This document shows, in pieces, positions 27,122 to 36,286 of a stretch of 64,000 nucleotides of DNA. The number at the start of each line of letters is the position of its first letter. Position 1 is the first letter of the stretch. The notes under the pieces are model-generated. The model saw only the letters and a list, made by a program, of their open reading frames with translations. It searched no databases and had not been told where the DNA came from. Where the stretch lies: positions 62,001 through 126,000 of the forward strand of contig NZ_LIVV01000014.1 in assembly GCF_001905825.1 (NCBI RefSeq). The letters are read 5' to 3'. This stretch comes from Streptomyces sp. CB02009. GTDB lineage: Bacteria > Actinomycetota > Actinomycetes > Streptomycetales > Streptomycetaceae. A program made the translations under genes and the position numbers.

Positions 27122-27170
27122 CAGAGGACTCCAGGGGGCGTGAAGAGGTCGGGGGAGGCGGGGGAGCGGG

Positions 27171-27854
27171 TCACCAGGAACCCGCCGAGGCGAGCAGCCG
27201 CACCGCGTCGGGCACGGGCGCGGAGGCCGGCGTGGTCTGCCCGTCATCGGAGGCGGCGTCGGGGACAGGCCGCAGCGCGGGCGCGGGCCGGACGACGGAA
27301 CGCGCCGCGTACACCCGGGCTCCGGGCGGCAGGTCCTCGGTGACGGTGGCCATGGCGCCCACCAGGGCGCGGTCGCCGATGGTGACCGGCCCGAGGACGG
27401 TCGCGTTCGCCCCGAGGATCACGCCGTCGCCGACGACCGGATGACGCCGGGCACCGGGCGGGCGGTGGTTGTCGGTCCACCAGCCCACCGCCCCCAGCGT
27501 CACCTGCTGGTAGATCGTCACGTCGTCGCCGACGACGGCGGTCTGGCCGATCACCACGGAGGCGCCGTGGTCGATGAAGACGCGGCGGCCCAGCACCGTG
27601 CCGGGATGGATCTCGACGCCGGTACGGCGGCGGGCGACCCGGGCTACGGTCCGCGCGGCGTAGCGCAGCCGTCGCCGGTACAGCCGGTGCGCCACGCGGT
27701 GGGCCCACACGGCGGAGAGACCGGTGTGGCCGAGGGCCTCCCAGCGACCGCCGAGGGACGGGTCACGGGCGACGACGACATCCAAGTCCTCGATCAGGGT
27801 GCGCAGCAGACCGGGCTGTCCGGGCATGCCGTCGGCTCCTTTCGGCGGGGCCAT
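27171..27854 (-). CDS. cysE: Serine O-acetyltransferase
   Basis: 227 aa. A helical N-terminal domain (HRVAHRLYRRRLRYAAR) is followed by a left-handed beta-helix of hexapeptide repeats, including EIHPGTVLGRRVFIDHG and VIGQTAVVGDDVTIYQ, with the catalytic histidine in DHGASVVIG. It transfers acetyl from acetyl-CoA to serine, giving O-acetylserine for the cysteine-synthase-like enzymes in the cluster (26159 and 53519). It shares the run with ATP-grasp genes on both sides and is separated from the next by 3 nt. A dedicated copy next to a PLP enzyme argues for a pathway amino acid rather than housekeeping cysteine. Confidence 0.9.
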   Translation of the reverse strand: MAPPKGADGMPGQPGLLRTLIEDLDVVVARDPSLGGRWEALGHTGLSAVWAHRVAHRLYRRRLRYAARTVARVARRRTGVEIHPGTVLGRRVFIDHGASVVIGQTAVVGDDVTIYQQVTLGAVGWWTDNHRPPGARRHPVVGDGVILGANATVLGPVTIGDRALVGAMATVTEDLPPGARVYAARSVVRPAPALRPVPDAASDDGQTTPASAPVPDAVRLLASAGSW

Positions 27855-27857
27855 CGG

Positions 27858-29126
27858 TCAGGCGGCCAGGGCGGGCGTGTCCGCGGCCGCCGGCTCGACG
27901 TCGATGCGGATCCCCTCGCGCACCAGGCGCTCGCACAGCTCCACCGCGCTGTCGGTGTCGGCGGCCGTGGCGACGACGCTGCCGAGGCGGTCCCAGTTGT
28001 CGTTCAGGGGACGTACCGTGTCTCCCGCGCGGACGGAGACCTGTGCTGCCAGCACGTCCGGCCGGGCTCGGACGTCCTCCACTCCCGACACCGCGGTGAC
28101 GGTGCCCGGCTCGCGAAGCACGGCGCGCATCACGGCGGCCCCCTTCGGGGCCGGCGCCTCGGCAAGCGGCTCGATGAGCCCGAGCGGCCAGGCGGCTCCA
28201 TAGGCGATCATGTCGACGCCGTACGCGGCCTCCACGAGCTCCGGGATGTTGTCCCCGCCCAGCCGGTTGTGGGACTCGATGACGACCGGGCCACGCGAGG
28301 AGAGCCGGATCTCGGTGTGGCTGGGACCGTCCGTGACGTCCATGGCGGTCAGGAACTCCTCGACGGCGCCGGTCAGCCGCTCCCGGTCGGGGTCGGACAG
28401 CCGGGCGGGCACGGCGTGCCCGAGCTCGACGAAGTGTTCCTCCGACGTCAGCTTCTCGGTGACAGCGACGACGACGTGGCGTCCCGCGAAGCTCAGGGCC
28501 TCGACGCTGTACTCCGGCCCGTCGATGTAGGACTCCATCAGGAAGCCGTCGACGGTGAACATGGTCGAACCGCGGTCGGTCCGTCCGCCGTCCAGCTCAC
28601 GGACGCGCGCCCACACCCGGTCGAGGTCATCCGGGCCCTCGGCGCGCAGCAGACCGAAGCCGGCGGTCGTGGAGACGGGCTTGAGGATGAACGGGAAGCC
28701 GGCCCGCTCGCCGAAGGCGTCGAGTGAGGAACGCCCCTCCACCAAGGCTGCGTGGGGCACCGGAAGACCCCGCTCGGCGAGATGGCGGCGCATCAGCCAC
28801 TTGTCGCGCATGCGGCGGCTCGCCTCGTAGCGGCGGCCGTCGGTCAGGCCGAACAGGTCGCCCAGCCGGCTCGCCGGGTTGAGACCGGGTTCGGTGAGCG
28901 AGACGACGGCGTCCACGCCGTAGACCGCGCGGGCGGCCTCGGCGAACGGCCGCACGACGTCCCAGTCGGTGTAGTCGACGACGAGCAGCACGTCGGCGGC
29001 GTGCGTCTGGTAATCGGTGACCTTGTCGGGGTGCTGGATCAGGACGATTGTGACGCCGAGCGCGGTGAAGCGCTCCACATGGGCGTCGACGCCGCCGATC
29101 AGCAGGACGGTCTTGGCGTTGCTCAC
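27858..29126 (-). CDS. ATP-grasp carboxylate-amine ligase 2
   Basis: 422 aa. ATP-binding blocks FILKPVSTTAGFGLLR and the metal-binding end TEIRLSSRGPVVIESHNRLGGDNIPEL are clear. The pattern E-x-H-N-R-x-G-G-D closely resembles that of ATP-grasp enzyme 3, so 2 and 3 are likely paralogues. It overlaps gene 3 by 4 nt at the start. The enzyme should form an amide from a carboxylate and an amine at the expense of ATP; substrates are not predictable from sequence. Confidence 0.85.
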   Translation of the reverse strand: MSNAKTVLLIGGVDAHVERFTALGVTIVLIQHPDKVTDYQTHAADVLLVVDYTDWDVVRPFAEAARAVYGVDAVVSLTEPGLNPASRLGDLFGLTDGRRYEASRRMRDKWLMRRHLAERGLPVPHAALVEGRSSLDAFGERAGFPFILKPVSTTAGFGLLRAEGPDDLDRVWARVRELDGGRTDRGSTMFTVDGFLMESYIDGPEYSVEALSFAGRHVVVAVTEKLTSEEHFVELGHAVPARLSDPDRERLTGAVEEFLTAMDVTDGPSHTEIRLSSRGPVVIESHNRLGGDNIPELVEAAYGVDMIAYGAAWPLGLIEPLAEAPAPKGAAVMRAVLREPGTVTAVSGVEDVRARPDVLAAQVSVRAGDTVRPLNDNWDRLGSVVATAADTDSAVELCERLVREGIRIDVEPAAADTPALAA

Positions 29127-30373
29127 GAGAGGGATCCCTTCGGGGCGGCGAGCACGGCATCGCGGACGTTGGCGCGGAGCAGCCCGCGGACGCGGGCGAG
29201 GCGGTCGGCGGCCTCGGCGGGGGACTCGGCGTCGACGACGGCGTAGCCGTGGCGGGTGAACGAGCTTGTGGTGGCCGGCAGTTCGTCCCCAGGGGAGAAG
29301 GGGAAGTGCACCGCCTGGACGTAGGGCAGCGCGCAGACGGCGTCGAGGCCCTCAAGGGACTGCAGCCGGCCGGCGGGGAAGGAGAAAAAGCCGACGGAGG
29401 CGGTATGCCGGGGGGCGGGCGGATCGACCGGCTCCCCCGCGAGGGTGCGGAAGATCGCCGCCTCGATGTCGTAGTCCGAGGCGGTCTCGATGAGCAGCGG
29501 GATCCGGTCCCCGCCCAGCCGGGCCTGGGACTCGACGATGCGCGGGCCGCGCGGGGTGAGGATCACCTCGGTGTGCGCGGGGCCGAAGCGGTAGCCGGCC
29601 AGGTCGAGCAGCCCGATGACGACCGCGTGGATCGCGGTCCGCTCGTCCTGCCCGAGGGGAGCCGGGTGGACGTGCGAGGTCTCGACGAAGAAAGGGGCGC
29701 CCGTGGTGTGCTTGGCCGTGATGCCGATGACGTGGTGCACGCCGTCGGCGGAGAGGGTCTCCACGCTGAACTCAGGCCCCTGAAGGTACTCCTCGACCAG
29801 GTAGGGGCCCGCGAGACCGGCCTCCGCGACGCGGTCCGTCCACTCCTTGAGGTCCGCCGCGTCGCGGATCAGGGCGACGCCGCGGCTGCCGGAGGCCCGG
29901 GCGGGCTTGACGACGACGGGCAGCGGCAGCCGGTCCATGGCGGCCGCGACCTCCTCGACGCTGACGGCGGACTCCGCGCGGACGACCGAGAGCCCGTGCT
30001 CGGCGAGGAGCGCGCGCATCGCGGCCTTGTCGTTGAGGACGGTGACGGCGGACGCCGGGTTCGGGGAGACACCGAGCGCCTCGGCCTCTGCGACGGCCGG
30101 GGACATCGAATCCTCGGAACCCAGGTGGAGAACCGTGCCGATGTCGTGGGCGCGCACGGTCTCGGCGATGAGCGCGCGCAGTCCGGTCTCGTCGGAGAAG
30201 TCCGTCAGCAGCAGCTCCTGGGCGTGCTCGGCGACCTTGTCGAGGTACTCCTGCTCGCGCAGCGTCGGGTCCCAGATCGCCCAGACCTCGAAGCCTGCCT
30301 CGGCGGCCTTGTGGACGAACTGGCTGTAGGGCATCACCATCAGCAGCCGCCTGGGTGCGCCGGTGGAGGTCAT
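29123..30373 (-). CDS. ATP-grasp carboxylate-amine ligase 3
   Basis: 416 aa. N-terminal LLMVMPYSQFVHKAAEAGF, ATP loop VVVKPARASGSRGVAL, and the metal-binding end TEVILTPRGPRIVESQARLGGDRIPLL. It is a close relative of ligase 2 (same order and spacing of motifs). ATG start; the longer in-frame ORF reaching 30841 runs antisense through GC-rich spacer and the GNAT gene's 3' end. First gene of the 29123-24930 run, with a 253-bp gap upstream that has no gene and no copy of the 18-bp box. Confidence 0.85.
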   Translation of the reverse strand: MTSTGAPRRLLMVMPYSQFVHKAAEAGFEVWAIWDPTLREQEYLDKVAEHAQELLLTDFSDETGLRALIAETVRAHDIGTVLHLGSEDSMSPAVAEAEALGVSPNPASAVTVLNDKAAMRALLAEHGLSVVRAESAVSVEEVAAAMDRLPLPVVVKPARASGSRGVALIRDAADLKEWTDRVAEAGLAGPYLVEEYLQGPEFSVETLSADGVHHVIGITAKHTTGAPFFVETSHVHPAPLGQDERTAIHAVVIGLLDLAGYRFGPAHTEVILTPRGPRIVESQARLGGDRIPLLIETASDYDIEAAIFRTLAGEPVDPPAPRHTASVGFFSFPAGRLQSLEGLDAVCALPYVQAVHFPFSPGDELPATTSSFTRHGYAVVDAESPAEAADRLARVRGLLRANVRDAVLAAPKGSLS

Positions 30374-30626
30374 GTCGGGGGCTCCGTTCTTGTGGGACTG
30401 GGGTCCGGCGCGGCGGAGTGCACATGGCCGGAGGAGGGGGCCGATGGCGGCGACTTCCCGAAGAAGCGCCGAGGCCCGCCGATCGTTTTTCGGGGAGGGG
30501 GCGGGTCGGTATCGTTGCGTCAGAAGTCGGGACAGAGCTCGGTCGGGAGCGCTGTCCCTGTCGGCTGTGGGGCCGGCCGGTGTCCGTCGGGGGGCGGCAC
30601 CGGCCGGGTCTCCGTGGGGCGTCGGC
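30374..30626. other. Non-coding gap upstream of the ATP-grasp run
   Basis: Between two minus-strand genes. It contains a lower-GC patch (GATCGTTTTTCGG near 30480 and GGTATCGTTGCGTC near 30510) that may hold the promoter of the ATP-grasp operon. No convincing hairpin and no coding signal on either strand. Confidence 0.4.
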
Positions 30627-31544
30627 TCAGCTGTCGGCCCGGTCGAAGCGCGTGAGGACGCGGGTTCCCTGAACGACGAGTACCCGGGCGAGCGCCTCGT
30701 GTTCGTTCGGATCGCCGGTGTCCAGCGTGACCAGGGCACGCTCGGCGCCGAGCTCACGGAGGTCGGCGAGGGCGGCGGTGAGCAGGGCCAGGCCGATGCC
30801 GAGGCCGCGGAAGGCGGGTGCCACGCACAGGTCCAGGACACGGCCTTCCGTGCCGGAGGCCTGGGCCAGGATGTAGCCGGCCGGACGGCCCGCCACCTCG
30901 AGCAGCAGCGCCACCTCGCCCCTGGCGCGCAGCCGGTCCCGGCTCGCGCGGAACGCCGCCGAGTCCCGTGTCTTGGGCCCCTTGGACAGACTGCGCAGAT
31001 GCAGCGCGTGCATGGCCTCGTCGTCGTCCCGGCCGGCCGGCCGGAGGGTCCCGTCGTCGGGGAGCAGAGGCGGAAGAGCAGGAACCTTCAGATCGATGTC
31101 GTACTGGCCCGAGGTCGCGCCGGGGACGAACCCTGCCTCCTCCAGGACCGACGGGACCACCGTGTCACCGCGCAGGACGCCGCCGACGGTGACGGCGTAC
31201 GGCCTGCCGTGCTCCGCCTCCAGCTCGTCGACCCGGTCGAGGACGAGGCACAGCAGCGTACGGGCCGCGCTCTGGCCGAGCGGGCCCGGCAGGGCCGTCA
31301 GCGCGGCGTCGACCGTGTTGCCGCGCGGCGCCAGGGCTGCCCAGGCGAGCACTTCGTCACCGGGGCCGGTGAGGCACCAGCTGTTCTCCTCGTATCCGGG
31401 GTGGCCGGTCTCCAGGAGGATGTCCTCCCGCGTGCAGGTGGCCACCCCCGTGATGTTCTCCTCGTAGGACCGCACCAGGCGGACCAGGCTGTCGAGCGGG
31501 ACGTCGGCTGGTCGCCTGACGGCGAGCTGTCCGTGCGGGGCCAT
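30627..31544 (-). CDS. Tandem GNAT N-acetyltransferase
   Basis: 305 aa, about twice the size of a single GNAT domain. A degenerate N-terminal GNAT-like half is followed by a C-terminal half with the acetyl-CoA loop VAPAFRGLGIGLALL (about residues 238-252). The layout resembles mycothiol synthase MshD and similar tandem enzymes. It could acetylate a pathway amine or act in self-resistance by blocking a reactive amine. No direct clue to substrate. Confidence 0.75.
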   Translation of the reverse strand: MAPHGQLAVRRPADVPLDSLVRLVRSYEENITGVATCTREDILLETGHPGYEENSWCLTGPGDEVLAWAALAPRGNTVDAALTALPGPLGQSAARTLLCLVLDRVDELEAEHGRPYAVTVGGVLRGDTVVPSVLEEAGFVPGATSGQYDIDLKVPALPPLLPDDGTLRPAGRDDDEAMHALHLRSLSKGPKTRDSAAFRASRDRLRARGEVALLLEVAGRPAGYILAQASGTEGRVLDLCVAPAFRGLGIGLALLTAALADLRELGAERALVTLDTGDPNEHEALARVLVVQGTRVLTRFDRADS

Positions 31545-31637
31545 GTGTGGTGCCCCCCTTCCTGGGGGAGTCGGGTCCGGCGGTCGGGCCGGAGTGTCGG
31601 GGGCCGGCGCCGGGTCGGCGGCGCCGGGGCAGGTGGA

Positions 31638-32606
31638 TCAGGCGAACGCGGGCAGGGCCTCCTCGCCGAGGGGGGAGGTGTCGCGGAACCAGCCGACGGT
31701 GCGGGCCAGGCCCTCCGCCAGCGGGGTTCTCGGCGCCCAGCCCAGTTCTCTGCGGGCGGCCGAGACGTCGGGGCGGCGCAGGCTCGGGTCGTCCTCGGGG
31801 CGGGGTACGAAGGTCAGGGGACTCGCCGATGCACACACCTCGCGTACGGCTAGGGCGAGGTCACGGACGGTCACCTCCTCGGGGTTGCCGAGGTTGACGG
31901 GACCGGAGACGCCCGCCCCCAGTGCCGTGACGAGCCCTTCGACGAGATCGTCGACGTAGCACAGCGAGCGGGTCTGGCTGCCGTCGCCGGTGACCGTCAG
32001 CGGCAGCCCGGCCAGTGCCTGCGTGAAGAAGGCGGGGACGGCGCGGCCGTCGTCGGCGCGCATCCGCGGGCCGTACGTGTTGAAGATCCGCACGATGGTG
32101 GTCCGCACCCCGTACGTGCGCCGGTAGGTCGCGGTGAGGGCCTCTCCGAAGCGCTTGGCCTCGTCGTAGACCGAGCGCGGACCGATCGGGTTGACGTTGC
32201 CCCAGTAGCTCTCCGGCTGCGGGTGCACCTGCGGATCGCCGTACACCTCCGAGGTCGAGGTCAGGAGGAAGGCGGCGCCTTCGCGACGGGCCAGCTCCAG
32301 CGCGTTGCGCGTGCCGTACGAGCCGACGAGCAGGGTCTCGACCGGCAGCCGCAGGTAGTCGAGCGGGGAGGCCGGCGACGCCAGGTGGTAGACCGCGTCC
32401 ACCCGGCCGGTTATCTCCAGGCCCTCGGTGACGTCCTGGTGCACGAAGCGGAAGCGCGCGTGGTCGAGCAAGTGGGCGATGTTCTCGGCCCGGCCGGTGG
32501 ACAGATCGTCCACGCAGACGACCTCGTCTCCCTGCACCAGGAGCCGTTCGCACAGATGCGACCCGACGAAGCCGGCGCCTCCGGTGACTACTGCTCGCAC
32601 GGTCAT
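31638..32606 (-). CDS. UDP-glucuronate decarboxylase-like (UDP-xylose synthase) SDR
   Basis: 322 aa extended SDR. The NAD loop is VVTGGAGFVGSHL. The segments HLASPASPLDY, SEVYGDPQVHPQPESYWGN and NPIGPRSVYDEAKR, with the catalytic Tyr-x3-Lys, match the UDP-xylose synthase subgroup. It would make UDP-xylose from UDP-glucuronate, or act on a related NDP-sugar. Only one glycosyltransferase gene (41178) is present, so it may supply that enzyme. No deoxysugar genes (4,6-dehydratase, aminotransferase, C-methyltransferase) are visible, unlike typical enediyne clusters. Confidence 0.82.
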   Translation of the reverse strand: MTVRAVVTGGAGFVGSHLCERLLVQGDEVVCVDDLSTGRAENIAHLLDHARFRFVHQDVTEGLEITGRVDAVYHLASPASPLDYLRLPVETLLVGSYGTRNALELARREGAAFLLTSTSEVYGDPQVHPQPESYWGNVNPIGPRSVYDEAKRFGEALTATYRRTYGVRTTIVRIFNTYGPRMRADDGRAVPAFFTQALAGLPLTVTGDGSQTRSLCYVDDLVEGLVTALGAGVSGPVNLGNPEEVTVRDLALAVREVCASASPLTFVPRPEDDPSLRRPDVSAARRELGWAPRTPLAEGLARTVGWFRDTSPLGEEALPAFA

Positions 32607-32651
32607 TCCCTTCTGATGAGTGTCTCGGTCCGCTGCCGCGCCGTCGGCGGC

Positions 32652-34832
32652 CTAGGGCGCTCCCGGGCCGGCGGCCGTCCCGGAGACGACCTTCACGGGC
32701 AGTGCGGACAGATCTGGCAGCAGTCCCGGATCGGTGAGCACGTACCGACCCTCGTCGCCGTCCGCGGTGAACCCGGTGTTCAGGAACAGTTCGCGCGCGG
32801 GGGTGTTGCGGTCCGTGACGGCGATCCGGCCACCGAGCCCCGCAAGGCGGACCGGCTCGCCGTCGGACCCGTCCCGCACCGCAGCGGCCAGGAACGGCAC
32901 CGCGACATCGAGACCGATGACCCGGCAGCTCAGAGCGAATGCCGCGACCTCCCCGCCGCGCACCAGACAGGCACCGGTCATGCCGTAGTCGGCGAACCGG
33001 TCGGAGACGTGAGCCACGTACACGCGCGCGTCCGCTTCGGCGAGGACGCGCCGCAGCTCCTGCGGAGTGGTGCGCCAGGCCGTCGTCGTGAACTGGTTGG
33101 TCCGGTTGAACAGCTCGGCAACCCGGTTCAGGTGTTCCTCTCCGGCCCGTGCGACGCGGACCTCCACGTCGAGCGAGCGCAGGAACGCGTCCCTGTCCAC
33201 GTCGGCGGCCAGCTCCTCGCGGCGCAGCATCGCCCGGGTGGTCTCGGTCCGTCTCGCGGCCTCCTGCGTGCGCCGGCCGCCTTCCAGCGAGGGATGGGAC
33301 AGCAGCAGTTCACGGAAGCCGTGCACCGGTCCGCCGGCGATGTGCAGACCAGGCAGCGCAGCGGCGACCTCGGCCCGCTCGACCGGGTTGTCGTCCAGGA
33401 AGAGGACCTGCTCGGGCGCGAAGCCCAGCCGCGCGCAGATGTCGGCGATCGCGGCGGACTTCGCCTCCCAGGTGATCCGGTGGACGACGAAGTCGTCCGG
33501 AGCCAGCAGCAGCCGGCTGCCCGCCTTCTCCCACACGCCGAGCGTCGCGTGCGCGTCGCCCTTGCTGGACGTGGCGAGGAGCACACCGCGGCTCCTGAGA
33601 ACGGACAGGGCCTGATGCAGGCCGACATGCATCCAGCGGCTGGTGGTGTCCGAGTCGAGCCAGCCGAAGCCGTCGTCGGCGGCGATGCCCGGCCACAACG
33701 TGCCGTCGAGGTCGGTCACGATCAGCTTGATCCGTCCGGCGGCGCGATGGGCGCGCAGGCAGGCCAGGTACTCGCCGGCCAGGGCGCGACCGAGCGCCGG
33801 AAGCTGGTGGGGCCGCTCGTCGAGCGGGTCGACGGAGCCGCCGTGGTGGCCGAAGGGGAAGACGAGGTCGTCGAAGAGGGCGGGCGCGCCGTACCGGGCG
33901 ACCAGCCGTTCCTCGTCGACGACCATCAGGTTGGCGTGCGGCCGTACGCAGTGGTCGATGTGGGCGTTGAGCTCGGCGACGACGCGGCGCAGCCCGAACT
34001 CCTCGGCGAAGTCGAAGCGGCCGAACGGGGACAGAGCGGGCGGCCCGAAGTTGTGGACGACGCCCAGGGAACCGTCGAGCGCTTCCGCGAGTGCACGGAC
34101 CGCGACCGTCAGGGCGCTCTTCATCAGGGCCAGCGTGCTGGCCCGCTCCTCGTCGTCGAGGGTGTGAGCGCCGTCGAACAGACGCGTGAGGAAGGGCTGG
34201 ACACCCGGCTGATAGACCGTCAGGTCAGGGCGGGAGCGGGTGATCGCGCGGGCCAGTTCGGCGGACGGGGCGGGCCACATGTGCTCGGTCTGCACATCGA
34301 GGCCCAGGTCGTGTCCGAGGGCATGCAGCGGCTCCTCGGTGAACTGGGTGACGCAGCCGCCGATCAGGAGCACACGCACCCGTTCGCCCGGACCCCGGTC
34401 GGCCGCGGCCGACGAGACCAGACGCTGGGGCAGTCCGTAGCGGGTGACCGGCCAGGAGCCGGCGGACGTACCTGCCGGGTCCTGGCCGGAGCTCTCCGGG
34501 CGGTCCGCGAACGAGGCGCGCAACTCCGCCGCCTCGTCGGTGCCGTCCGGCACGATCAGGCGCCGGTCCGCCAACGCCCGGAAGACGCCCGGGGCGGCGG
34601 CCGCATCCGGCGCGAGCGCGGCGAACGCCTCCAGGTCGAATGACGCGCCGACCAGCGTGCGTACGAGGTGCTCCCACGGAGCCTCCAGCACGATCCGCGT
34701 CTGGTGCGGGCCGTGGGAAAGCAGAATTCCGGAATCCAGAACGACCGTGGAAAGGAATACGCTGAAACGGAATGCACGGGGATCCACAGCGATTCTCCCT
34801 TCTCGCGATCGGCTGGATTCCGGCATCGGCAC
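32652..34832 (-). CDS. FkbH-like HAD-IIIC protein with extra N-terminal domain
   Basis: 726 aa, longer than typical FkbH proteins. About residues 1-110 form an extra domain of unknown type with alternating strands and helices. Residues about 150-350 look like an SGNH/GDSL-like region (VLLIGGCVTQF). The HAD phosphatase motif IVTDLDGTLWPGIAADDG sits near residue 375, with LLATSSKG and LFLDDNPVERAEV. A GNAT-like C-terminal part begins near ELFNRTNQFTTTAWR. FkbH proteins load glyceryl units from bisphosphoglycerate onto an acyl carrier protein, but no carrier protein is encoded in the window. It is divergent from the aldehyde dehydrogenase operon. Confidence 0.82.
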   Translation of the reverse strand: MPMPESSRSREGRIAVDPRAFRFSVFLSTVVLDSGILLSHGPHQTRIVLEAPWEHLVRTLVGASFDLEAFAALAPDAAAAPGVFRALADRRLIVPDGTDEAAELRASFADRPESSGQDPAGTSAGSWPVTRYGLPQRLVSSAAADRGPGERVRVLLIGGCVTQFTEEPLHALGHDLGLDVQTEHMWPAPSAELARAITRSRPDLTVYQPGVQPFLTRLFDGAHTLDDEERASTLALMKSALTVAVRALAEALDGSLGVVHNFGPPALSPFGRFDFAEEFGLRRVVAELNAHIDHCVRPHANLMVVDEERLVARYGAPALFDDLVFPFGHHGGSVDPLDERPHQLPALGRALAGEYLACLRAHRAAGRIKLIVTDLDGTLWPGIAADDGFGWLDSDTTSRWMHVGLHQALSVLRSRGVLLATSSKGDAHATLGVWEKAGSRLLLAPDDFVVHRITWEAKSAAIADICARLGFAPEQVLFLDDNPVERAEVAAALPGLHIAGGPVHGFRELLLSHPSLEGGRRTQEAARRTETTRAMLRREELAADVDRDAFLRSLDVEVRVARAGEEHLNRVAELFNRTNQFTTTAWRTTPQELRRVLAEADARVYVAHVSDRFADYGMTGACLVRGGEVAAFALSCRVIGLDVAVPFLAAAVRDGSDGEPVRLAGLGGRIAVTDRNTPARELFLNTGFTADGDEGRYVLTDPGLLPDLSALPVKVVSGTAAGPGAP

Positions 34833-34924
34833 GGGGGACGAGCCGATGTGTTCCGGATGCTACTGGCCCTCTCGGCACGCGGGTTCTCCGAGAATGCGGA
34901 GTGGGTGCGGCCCTCTCCGAAGAG

Positions 34925-34942
34925 AGCACGAACCGAGATGCG
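34925..34942 (+). promoter_or_regulatory. Shared 18-bp box upstream of the aldehyde dehydrogenase operon
   Basis: AGCA, six bases, GAGATG, CG, in the divergent FkbH/aldehyde-dehydrogenase region. It points towards the ATG at 35015, 73 bp away. This copy ties the block E operon to the benzoxazolinate and apoprotein genes. Confidence 0.6.
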
Positions 34943-35014
34943 CGGGGGCATCCGCGCGGGAGACGCTTCCTGATCGAGCCCGAAGGTAACGGGCAGGTGC
35001 AAGGGGGTACGCGC

Positions 35015-36286
35015 ATGCGCAGCGGCGTCATCGAGACAGGGCCGGGGAGGACGTTCCCGGACGGTTCGACGGATCGGCCGGAGTACTCGCCGAGACAACT
35101 GCCCGAGACCATGGAAACGACCATCCCGGGGATTGTCGACGCGCTTCTGCGGAACCGGGACGCATTGCACTCCGTGCTCACCCGCGTCGCCACCGCCGAG
35201 GCTGCCACGGACGAACTGTTCCGTTCGATGCGTGCCCTCTCCGGCGCCCCGTGGGAACTGCTGCGCAATTCCCCCGCGCGGCTGGGTCGCCTCGCGACGT
35301 TCCTGCCCTCGAACAACCTCCTCTACAGCTACATCCTCTTCGGCGTGATTCCCTCGCTCTACACCGACGAGGTCCGCATTCGTCCCTCGGCGCGGGTCGC
35401 GTCCGCGGCCATGGCCGTGCACGAGATCCTCGGGCCGCAACTGCGGGGCCTGGGCGGCGGACGGATCATCATGGCGCCTTCCTCACAGCGGGAGTTCCTC
35501 GCCGACTGCGCACGCTCCGACGCTGTCGTCTTCACCGGGCAGCCGGACAACGGGGAGGCGGTCGCCGCCCACCTCCCCGCCGACGCGCTGCTGCTCACCT
35601 TCGGCTCCGGTCCCAACCCGCTCGTCGTCGGCCCGGAGGCCGACCCCGAAGCTGTCACTCGCACGGTGCTGGACGCCCGGCTCTACAACTCGGGGCAGGA
35701 CTGCCTCTGCACCGACATCGTCCTGGTCCACCGCTCGCTCGCGACCGAGCTCGTGCCCCGGCTCGCCAACGCGCTCTCCGAGGTCCGTGTGGGCGACCGC
35801 CGCGACCCCGGGACCCGAGTCGCGCCGCTGGTCTACCCGGACGCCGTGGAGGACGCGGCCACATTCCTCGCGGCGCACCGCGAGTTCACGGTCCAGGGCG
35901 GCGGGGTCGACGTGGCGCGTCACATCGTCGAACCGACGCTGCTGCACCTGCCCTGGCAGGACGCGTTCCACCCTCCGGAGTTCTTCTCCCCCATCGTGTG
36001 CGTCATGGAGTACGACGACTCCGATCAGATCACCCGCTGGCTGCACTCTCCCGAGGAGACCGCCCGCGGCATGTACGTCCAGTCCTTCGGGGAGCCCGCC
36101 CTCGCCGGATCCGCGCGCATCGCGACCAGCGTCGTCTGCCACGACCGCATCACCTTCGACGCCGAGGACGGCAACCGGCCGTTCGGCGGCTACGGCCCCC
36201 GGGCCGGCAGCGTCCGCCGCCACGGCACGGCCACCGGCCGCCCCCTGCTGCTGTCCGCCGAGGCCGGTACCCGGGCAGGATCGTGA
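35015..36286 (+). CDS. Aldehyde dehydrogenase-superfamily protein, acyl-reductase-like
   Basis: 423 aa, about 60 residues shorter than standard aldehyde dehydrogenases. The catalytic cysteine is in NSGQDCLCTDIVLVH (near residue 230). The general-base glutamate motif (usually E-L-G-G) is replaced by LTFGSGPNPLVV, a pattern more like CoA-acylating or acyl-reductase members, which do not need that base. The C-terminal block NRPFGGYGPRAG is conserved. ATG start with AAGGGGGT upstream. It heads a tightly coupled six-gene run with 4-nt overlaps at each of the first five junctions except the last. It may reduce an acyl thioester or acyl-AMP to an aldehyde (inference). Confidence 0.75.
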   Translation: MRSGVIETGPGRTFPDGSTDRPEYSPRQLPETMETTIPGIVDALLRNRDALHSVLTRVATAEAATDELFRSMRALSGAPWELLRNSPARLGRLATFLPSNNLLYSYILFGVIPSLYTDEVRIRPSARVASAAMAVHEILGPQLRGLGGGRIIMAPSSQREFLADCARSDAVVFTGQPDNGEAVAAHLPADALLLTFGSGPNPLVVGPEADPEAVTRTVLDARLYNSGQDCLCTDIVLVHRSLATELVPRLANALSEVRVGDRRDPGTRVAPLVYPDAVEDAATFLAAHREFTVQGGGVDVARHIVEPTLLHLPWQDAFHPPEFFSPIVCVMEYDDSDQITRWLHSPEETARGMYVQSFGEPALAGSARIATSVVCHDRITFDAEDGNRPFGGYGPRAGSVRRHGTATGRPLLLSAEAGTRAGS

